NCBI GenBank assembly: GCA_938044055.1 | Contig: CALIQO010000659.1 | Coordinates: forward strand, 1-7,141 | Reading direction: 5' to 3' | Length of the DNA: 7,141 nucleotides | Origin: an uncultured Saprospiraceae bacterium | Lineage (GTDB): Bacteria; Bacteroidota; Bacteroidia; Chitinophagales; Saprospiraceae | Part shown: positions 1 to 5,321 of the stretch, one piece after another | Layout of the letters: every line of letters begins with the position of its first letter | How positions within the stretch are numbered: the first letter of the stretch is position 1 | The notes under the pieces: model-generated | Seen by the model: only the letters and a program-made list of their open reading frames with translations | Databases searched by the model: none | What the model was told of the DNA's origin: nothing | Program-made: the position numbers and the translations under genes

Positions 1-1619
1 AAGGACCTCATGTTGTTACAGTAGATATAAATGGATGCATCAATCAAGATTCCATTTATGTAACTTTTCAGCAACTGGCAAGATTCGATCTTGGAGAAGA
101 TCAGAATTTTTGCGAAGGAGAACCATTTACATTAGATGCAACTGTTCCCGAATCTGTCACTTATGAGTGGCAAGATGGTTCTACTTCACCTACCTTCTCT
201 GGTAATATGGGTGGATTGTATTATGCAACAACTAATATCAATGATTGTGAGTTTTCAGATTCTATAAACATTGATTATGTTCCATTACCAGAATCAGAAA
301 TAGGAAATGATACCTTACTGTGTGATGGTGATCTTTTAAATCTTACAGTAGGAGAAACAACTGGTGCTACATATACCTGGCAAGATGGAACCGATGGAAG
401 AGATTATCAGGTTTCGACTGAAGGCCCTATTAAAGTTGTCGTTGATGTAATGGGATGTGCAAATCAAGACAGCATATATGTAGCTTATCAGCAAGCGTCT
501 AATCTAGATCTCGGAGAAGACTTAAGTGGCTGTGAAGGAGATGATTTCAACCTAATTTCTAATGTTACGGGAGATGAATATATGTGGAGTACTGGAGATA
601 CAGACAATATGATTAATGTAACCGCTTCAGGTCAATATATCCTTTCTGTTGTAGAAGGCGTATGTGAGTTATCAGATACAGTAGATGTACTCATATCTTT
701 GTTTCCAGAAGTAGATTTAGGTCCAGCCGATACTTCATTATGTTCTGGAGATGTATGGGTAGTTACAACAGAAATTCCTGGATTGTGGCAAGATGGAACT
801 ACCTCTGATTCCTATACAATAAACAGCGAAGGTTCATTTTCTGTAATCCTTGATAACAATGGATGCTTGACACAAGAATCTGTGAATGTCGCTATTTTAC
901 CAAGACCTAATGTAGATCTTGGTCAAGACATAAACCTGTGTGATGGAGAATTAGCTGATTTAAGTGCGGCAGCAGATCTTATAGACTTTACATGGGAAGA
1001 TGGCTCCTCTGATAGAGATAGAGTGATTAATGCTACTGGATTATATTGGTTGAATGCCATAGAAAATGGCTGTGATTCTAGAGATTCAATATTTATTTCG
1101 TTTCAAGAACTTCCGTCTGTGGAGTTGGGATTCGACACAACCGTATGTGATGATACAGGTATTGTTTTAACACCTCAGAAAACAGAAGGAAGAATTACCT
1201 GGCAAGATGGCAGTACAGGAGATAGTTACAATGTTCAAGAAGAAGGATTGATACGTGCTGTAATTGATATAAATGGTTGTGAGACAGAAGATGAAGTATT
1301 TATAACTTTCAGGACATGCTTTTATTTTGATTCTTACATTCCTAATATATTCTCCCCTAATAGCGATGGCAATAATGAGACTTTCGTTCCATCCTTCCGA
1401 GATGGAGTGACCATTAATTCTTATAGCATTTCTATATTCGATAGATGGGGCAATCAGGTATTTACATCTACTTCTTTAGATGAATCGTGGGATGGAAGGA
1501 TAGGAGATGCTAATTCTGCTGATCCAGGTGTATATGTGTACATCGTTAAAGTTGATTATACCGATGATCGAACTTCAGGAGAACAGACTATTACTGGAGA
1601 CATTACGATTATTAGGTAA
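1..1619 (+). CDS. Large T9SS-secreted repeat protein (gliding motility-associated C-terminal domain), 3' part
   Basis: The 5' end lies outside the window. The frame is open from position 3 to the TAA at 1617-1619, giving 538 visible residues. The visible part starts inside one Ig/PKD-like repeat, continues with six full repeats, and ends in a domain of about 99 residues from position 1320. That domain carries the marks of the type B T9SS sorting signal (gliding motility-associated C-terminal domain family): IPNIFSPNSDGNN, IFDRWGNQVF, SWDGR, DPGVYVYIV and a final GDITIIR. Proteins of this kind cross the outer membrane through the T9SS and act as surface adhesins or extracellular structural proteins. 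An internal ATG at 207 is not a credible start, because coding homology to the repeats runs on upstream of it. The binding target is unknown. Its likely secretion partners are the porP/sprF-like gene at 4287 and the PorE-like gene at 5322, although two opposite-strand genes intervene. Confidence 0.93.
   Translation, partial: GPHVVTVDINGCINQDSIYVTFQQLARFDLGEDQNFCEGEPFTLDATVPESVTYEWQDGSTSPTFSGNMGGLYYATTNINDCEFSDSINIDYVPLPESEIGNDTLLCDGDLLNLTVGETTGATYTWQDGTDGRDYQVSTEGPIKVVVDVMGCANQDSIYVAYQQASNLDLGEDLSGCEGDDFNLISNVTGDEYMWSTGDTDNMINVTASGQYILSVVEGVCELSDTVDVLISLFPEVDLGPADTSLCSGDVWVVTTEIPGLWQDGTTSDSYTINSEGSFSVILDNNGCLTQESVNVAILPRPNVDLGQDINLCDGELADLSAAADLIDFTWEDGSSDRDRVINATGLYWLNAIENGCDSRDSIFISFQELPSVELGFDTTVCDDTGIVLTPQKTEGRITWQDGSTGDSYNVQEEGLIRAVIDINGCETEDEVFITFRTCFYFDSYIPNIFSPNSDGNNETFVPSFRDGVTINSYSISIFDRWGNQVFTSTSLDESWDGRIGDANSADPGVYVYIVKVDYTDDRTSGEQTITGDITIIR
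84..1319 (+). repeat. Six tandem Ig/PKD-like protein repeats in the adhesin
   Basis: Repeat starts fall at 84, 294, 504, 711, 912 and 1119, and the last ends at 1319, so units are 70, 70, 69, 67, 69 and 67 residues. Each begins with a (V/L/F)(D/E)LG-D-like strand, followed by a Cys-Glu/Asp/Ser-Gly turn, a central W-(Q/E)-D-G or W-S-T-G turn, a Gly-aromatic strand, and a second Cys usually in Asn-Gly-Cys, then a D-S-I-type strand. Bases 3-83 encode the tail of one more unit. The two conserved Cys per unit suggest one disulfide within each repeat, which is an inference. The DNA copies have diverged, so this is an old protein-level repeat and not a recent tandem duplication. The architecture suits an extended rod or stalk. 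Confidence 0.88.
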
Positions 1620-1620
1620 T

Positions 1621-2313
1621 TCACTGTTGATTTAAATTTTCCAAAAGTATAGGTATACCTATTGTTGCTTTTTCTGGAATAATCTTGAAATTAGGTCGCA
1701 AGGATAATTCATGGTTTATATTCGGATTAGGATCGATGTAATATACTTGAGAATAAGGAGGTGCATAATGTATTAATGAGGCAGCTGGATAAACAACCAT
1801 AGAAGTACCTACGATAACAACAATATCTGCATCTTGAATTTTAACAATTGCCTTTTCTAGCATAGGAACGGCTTCACCGAACCATACAATGTGAGGTCTT
1901 AATTGTTTTCCATCTGAGCCGCAATCACCTAGATTTAAATCTTTTTCCCATTCCAGAACCAGATCCTCGTTGTCTACAGATCTTACTTTAAGTAACTCTC
2001 CATGTAGATGTAAAACATTGCTTGAACCTGCCCGCTCATGAAGATCATCGACATTCTGAGTTATAATCTCTACATGATATGCTCTTTCAAGTTCTGCTAG
2101 AGATATGTGGCCGGAATGTGGTTTTACTTCAAGCAACTGCTTTCTTCTCTGGTTATAAAACCTTAAGACGTTTTCTGGATCTTCAGCCCATGCCCCTGGT
2201 GTAGCAACTTCTTCTACTTTGTGACCTTCCCACAATCCATCAGAATCTCTAAAAGTTTTCAAGCCACTTTCAGCACTGATGCCAGCTCCACTTAACACTA
2301 CGATCTTCTTCAT
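1621..2313 (-). CDS. cobB: NAD-dependent protein deacylase, sirtuin class III (CobB/SIRT5-like)
   Basis: This 230-residue stand-alone Sir2 protein removes acyl groups from lysine using NAD+, releasing nicotinamide and O-acyl-ADP-ribose, presumably in the cytoplasm. The NAD-binding motif GAGISAESG is at residues 9-17 and TFRDSDGLW at 20-28. TQNVDDLHERAG is at 85-96, the catalytic His is H104 in HLHGE, and GTS is at 169-171. Y53 and R56 in FYNQRR match the Tyr/Arg pair that marks class III enzymes (Y92/R95 in E. coli CobB, Y102/R105 in SIRT5), so desuccinylase or demalonylase activity is likely alongside deacetylase activity. The zinc-site cysteines expected between HGEL and RPHIVWFGE are almost absent: only C131 is present. 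Its ATG overlaps the stop codon of the upstream nnr gene, so it is probably translated by coupling. Its stop lies one base from the convergent adhesin stop. No extra effector domain of the defence-sirtuin type is present. Confidence 0.93.
   Translation of the reverse strand: MKKIVVLSGAGISAESGLKTFRDSDGLWEGHKVEEVATPGAWAEDPENVLRFYNQRRKQLLEVKPHSGHISLAELERAYHVEIITQNVDDLHERAGSSNVLHLHGELLKVRSVDNEDLVLEWEKDLNLGDCGSDGKQLRPHIVWFGEAVPMLEKAIVKIQDADIVVIVGTSMVVYPAASLIHYAPPYSQVYYIDPNPNINHELSLRPNFKIIPEKATIGIPILLENLNQQ
2310..2313 (-). promoter_or_regulatory. ATGA stop/start overlap coupling nnr to the sirtuin gene
   Basis: Read on the minus strand, the four bases are ATGA: the sirtuin ATG is at 2313-2311 and the nnr TGA at 2312-2310. 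The sequence just upstream has no purine-rich ribosome binding site. Termination-reinitiation coupling is therefore the simplest way for the sirtuin to be translated. The overlap is seen directly; the coupling is inferred. Confidence 0.8.
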
Positions 2314-3782
2314 CTACTTATTGTTGTTTTTATTGCTTTCGGAATGTTGCCGGCTATATCTCCAGCAGACATAGATATCTTGCTTAATTCAACAGCTGCT
2401 AGATCTCCAGACTTACCATGAATATATACAGAACTGAGACAAGCATTCAATGGGTTCCTCGTTCTTGCAAGAATTGATGTAAGTACTCCAGTAAGTACAT
2501 CACCAGAACCAGCTGTGGCCATGCCTTCATTACCTGTAGCATTAAAATAAACATTCCCTTGTGGATCAGTAATACTTGTATATCTGCCTTTCAATATAAT
2601 ATATATTCTTCTTTTAATAGACTCTTGTTGTTGTCTACTGACATAATCTTTGCGGGTCTCGTATTTTCCGAATAGTTGTCTGAATTCTCCTATATGAGGT
2701 GTAATAATAGTTCCTTCCACGACATCATCTAGCCAGCTATTCCTAGCAATCGCATTCAATCCATCCGCATCGATAACTAAATGAGGTCGCTTAAGACTAG
2801 TCTGTATTATGCCGTCTTTTCCATTCCCAAAACCAGGACCAATACATACTGCATCATACGTATATACGGACTTATTTATTTCCATTATGGATTTACAGAT
2901 AACTTCTGGGAACAATGACTGATAGAATCCATACTGTTCTTCAGTTGTTGCAACTGTAATTTTTCCTGCTCCTGCGTTGATAGCTCCTTTAATAGTAAGG
3001 CAAGTTGCTCCTCGCATATTAGGACTAGCTGCATATATGAGAGCATGTCCATAAGTGCCCTTATGGGCAAATGGACTTTTATGTTGGATCATGTGCTTTA
3101 CTTCCTCCGCAATGGTGATATGGTAAGATGAAGTTGATTCATCGGCTATTAACTCATCTAATCCAATGGGTAAGTATTCCCATTTACCTAAAAAAGGCGC
3201 ATATTCTTTATAGAAGAACCAGGGTAGGGGTCTGAAAAATTTAAGGGTAGCGTGAGCTTCAACAATAGTATCTTCTATTTCAGAATTTTCATACAGCCCA
3301 GAGGGGCTATCTACAGAATAAATATATGAACCACTGGAGTTTAATTGTTTTATAGCTTCTTCCCAGACTGCTGATGCCTTTCTGTTGAGTCCAATCCCGA
3401 AAATAGCATCTATAATGATTTTACTTAAAGCAGCATTTTGAATTGTGGGTTGAAAATCAATAAATTCTAAATTCTCAATATGAGAGACTCGATTATACAT
3501 CTTAGCCCAGAGACTTTCAATGTTCTCATTTTTCTCAATAATGATAACTTTTACTGTTTTAAAGACGCTGGACATATAGGAGGCTATGCATAATCCATCA
3601 GCACCATTGTTGCCTTTACCTATATATATAGATACGGTATCACTTGGTATCGGTAGATTTCGCATAAACCATCGAAAAAACACATACGATGCTTCCTCCA
3701 TCAGTGATAGGAGATTTGTTCCCTGTTTTGATACACTTTTTATTTCCAGTTCTTTAATTTCTTTAGGTAGAAGTAGCTTCAT
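2310..3782 (-). CDS. nnr: Bifunctional NAD(P)H-hydrate epimerase / ADP-dependent (S)-NAD(P)H-hydrate dehydratase
   Basis: This 490-residue YjeF-type fusion repairs NAD(P)HX, the hydrated and inactive form of NADH or NADPH. The N-terminal half (about residues 1-215) is the epimerase. It shows GKGNNGADG at 55-63, DAIFGIGL at 125-132 and VDSPSG at 157-162. The C-terminal half (about 230-485) is the ribokinase-like dehydratase. It shows HKGTYGHALI at 240-249, a Gly-rich GAINAGAGK segment at 266-274, IGPGFG at 314-319, DADGLN at 338-343, TPHIGEF at 361-367 and ATAGSGDVL at 422-430, where D428 is the expected catalytic base. Length and domain order match the usual bacterial fusion. The ATG at 3782 is the first possible start, since an in-frame stop lies two codons upstream. 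It is the first gene of an operon with the sirtuin. Small departures from consensus are Ala61 in place of the second Gly of NNGGDG, and AGSGD in place of GGSGD. No strong ribosome binding site is visible. Confidence 0.95.
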   Translation of the reverse strand: MKLLLPKEIKELEIKSVSKQGTNLLSLMEEASYVFFRWFMRNLPIPSDTVSIYIGKGNNGADGLCIASYMSSVFKTVKVIIIEKNENIESLWAKMYNRVSHIENLEFIDFQPTIQNAALSKIIIDAIFGIGLNRKASAVWEEAIKQLNSSGSYIYSVDSPSGLYENSEIEDTIVEAHATLKFFRPLPWFFYKEYAPFLGKWEYLPIGLDELIADESTSSYHITIAEEVKHMIQHKSPFAHKGTYGHALIYAASPNMRGATCLTIKGAINAGAGKITVATTEEQYGFYQSLFPEVICKSIMEINKSVYTYDAVCIGPGFGNGKDGIIQTSLKRPHLVIDADGLNAIARNSWLDDVVEGTIITPHIGEFRQLFGKYETRKDYVSRQQQESIKRRIYIILKGRYTSITDPQGNVYFNATGNEGMATAGSGDVLTGVLTSILARTRNPLNACLSSVYIHGKSGDLAAVELSKISMSAGDIAGNIPKAIKTTISR

Positions 3783-4286
3783 AGTTTATTCACATAATTC
3801 TTGAAAATAACATTGTAGAATAAGGAAATACATATATCTTTTATTAAATTTATTTTTAATATCAAAATAGATACCATATAAGAACCTTAATGACAGAATT
3901 ATTACCAGTAGAAATCACTTAGATTTTTATTAAAGGATAAAAGCAATATTAGACGAAAACGACTTCTTATCTTTTCTGGCTTCAATTTTTATAAAACAGG
4001 TTTCCTATATACTTCTTGATTGGTAGGAATATAGATGTAAGAATATAGGTTTTTAACACATCAGTTAAATTAGATATTAGTTAATTGACTATGTGAAAAT
4101 TACCTTAAATGCAAGTAAATTTTGCCTATTTAAGCATGATCTTGTGCTTAAGTATGGTAAAAACTAGTATGATTTTTGCCATATATATTCCGATGTAAAC
4201 TTATAGCTACCCGCAGAATGATATGTTCATCTTCTTCAGGTAATTATATGTTATCGTTTTTTATAATATAATAATCAACCTGAACA
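3783..4286. other. Divergent AT-rich intergenic region between nnr and porP
   Basis: This 504-bp spacer separates the divergently transcribed nnr operon and porP operon, so both promoters should lie in it. I found no RNA gene, no CRISPR-like array and no convincing protein gene. I found no exact match to the Bacteroidota -7 element TAnnTTTG facing either gene. Near matches with the spacing off by one occur at 4116-4124 on the plus strand and around 3863-3869 on the minus strand. The clearest structure is the inverted-repeat pair at 4120-4183. A weaker inverted repeat, CCTATAT at 4004-4010 with ATATAGG at 4043-4049, is probably just a product of AT-richness. Confidence 0.75.
4120..4183. repeat. 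Two competing inverted repeats upstream of porP
   Basis: The first stem pairs 4120-4136 with 4145-4162: 17 base pairs, two of them G-T, with one bulged T at 4155 and an 8-base loop. Its inner core is the perfect TTAAGCA / TGCTTAA. The second stem pairs TATGGTAAAAA (4153-4163) with TTTTTGCCATA (4173-4183): 11 pairs including one G-T, with a 9-base loop. The segment 4153-4162 is shared, so as RNA only one full stem can form at a time. Neither stem is followed by a T run on either strand, so a simple terminator is unlikely. The structure could be a leader switch, a regulator binding site with repeated half-sites, or a decayed small mobile element. The pairing is seen directly; any function is inference. 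Confidence 0.4.
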
Positions 4287-5306
4287 TTGAAGAAGATAAT
4301 ACGGTTTCGCGTTTTATTGTTTTCTTGCATTTTTTGCACTTCTCTGTACGTACATGGCCAGGATTTGCATTATTCGCAATTTCACAATTCGCCGATAAAT
4401 ATTAACCCAGCTTCCACTGGAATATTTAATGGTGACATCCGCTATATGGCGAGTTTTAGAGATCAATGGAGGTCAGTTCCTGTACCTTGGTTGACATTTT
4501 CAGGATCATACGATAGAAAATACTTTAGGAATAACGATGAAAAAGGATTCTTCGGGTATGGCTTTCTTTTTAACTACGATCGTCAGGGAGATTCCAGATT
4601 AAATCTTACCAATTTTAACCTATCTGGATCATACACTAGAATTCTTAATAAAAGCAATCTTATAACTGGAGGACTCCTCTTAGGCTTTTCTTCTAGAGGT
4701 TTTAATATATCAGATCTGACATGGGATAAGCAGTGGGATGGAGATAGATTTGATCCCAGCCTTTCTCCTGGTGAGAATTTTGATTTGATGAGGGTTAATT
4801 TTTTAGAGACAGGAGCAGGTATAAATTATAGGTGGCAGAAGACTTCTAGAACGAAGATTGACTTTGGTATTGGTTTGTTCCACTTTATACAACCTAAACC
4901 TAATTTCTTTAATTCTCAAGACTTAGCTCTTCCTATGAGATTAAGCTATAAGGTGGATGGTAATTTTCAATTAACAGAAAAATTAGATATTCAATTGAAT
5001 GCATTGCATCAGATGCAGAGAGAATATAAAGAAACCCTGGTCTCGGGATTGTTTAAGTTTTTCCTCAACAATCAGAGAGGACAGGAAACGGAAATACACT
5101 TGGGTCTAGGATATAGAACGACACAGGCTATATGGCCTCAAGTAGCCTTAAAGTATAAGAATATATACGTAGGCTTGAGTTACGATATTGATATATCAGA
5201 CTTCAGCAATGTTACAGATAATAGAGGTGGACCTGAAATCCACTTTAGATATATAATTACAAGAGTGAAACCCTTAGGGAAATTTAAGGTTTGTCCTATT
5301 TATTAA
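4287..5306 (+). CDS. porP: Type IX secretion system outer-membrane protein, PorP/SprF family
   Basis: The 339-residue protein starts with a signal peptide: basic KK at 2-3 and R at 6 and 8, a hydrophobic stretch at 9-22, and probable cleavage after G24, leaving Gln25 first. The mature N-terminus has the family signature DLHYSQFHNSPININPAST at 26-44, followed by SFRDQW and a long run of alternating strands typical of an outer-membrane beta-barrel (about 45-339). Family members work with the T9SS; in Flavobacterium, SprF is needed to export type B cargo such as SprB. A TTG start is used: an in-frame TGA lies at 4281-4283, and the next in-frame ATG (codon 49) would remove the whole signal peptide and signature. 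It precedes the PorE-like gene by 15 bases, in an apparent operon. Which cargo it serves is inferred; the repeat protein at 1-1619 is the obvious candidate. Confidence 0.93.
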   Translation: MKKIIRFRVLLFSCIFCTSLYVHGQDLHYSQFHNSPININPASTGIFNGDIRYMASFRDQWRSVPVPWLTFSGSYDRKYFRNNDEKGFFGYGFLFNYDRQGDSRLNLTNFNLSGSYTRILNKSNLITGGLLLGFSSRGFNISDLTWDKQWDGDRFDPSLSPGENFDLMRVNFLETGAGINYRWQKTSRTKIDFGIGLFHFIQPKPNFFNSQDLALPMRLSYKVDGNFQLTEKLDIQLNALHQMQREYKETLVSGLFKFFLNNQRGQETEIHLGLGYRTTQAIWPQVALKYKNIYVGLSYDIDISDFSNVTDNRGGPEIHFRYIITRVKPLGKFKVCPIY

Positions 5307-5321
5307 TACGGATAGAGCGAC

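Noticed and set aside
207..209. ATG at 207 as the start of the adhesin gene
   Set aside because: The same frame is open back to position 3 and encodes repeat-like sequence throughout, so the true start is upstream of the window.
1621..2313. Sirtuin as part of an antiphage system (Thoeris/DSR-like)
   Set aside because: It is a short stand-alone class III deacylase with no effector or sensor domain and no defence neighbours; its partner is a metabolite-repair enzyme.
2885..3070. 61-residue minus-strand ORF
   Set aside because: It lies wholly inside nnr in another frame of the same strand; the nnr frame carries clear dehydratase motifs here.
3586..3804. 72-residue plus-strand ORF
   Set aside because: It is antisense to the epimerase half of nnr, has no recognisable motif and runs only slightly past the nnr start.
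4004..4049. Inverted repeat CCTATAT...ATATAGG
   Set aside because: Seven pairs of low-complexity AT-rich sequence with a long loop; expected by chance in this composition.
3860..4125. Promoters matching the Bacteroidota consensus TAnnTTTG
   Set aside because: Only near matches with wrong spacing were found in the divergent spacer, so no promoter could be placed with confidence.
4120..4183. Hairpins as an intrinsic terminator
   Set aside because: No T run follows either stem on either strand; the T-rich stretches are inside the stems, and no gene ends nearby.
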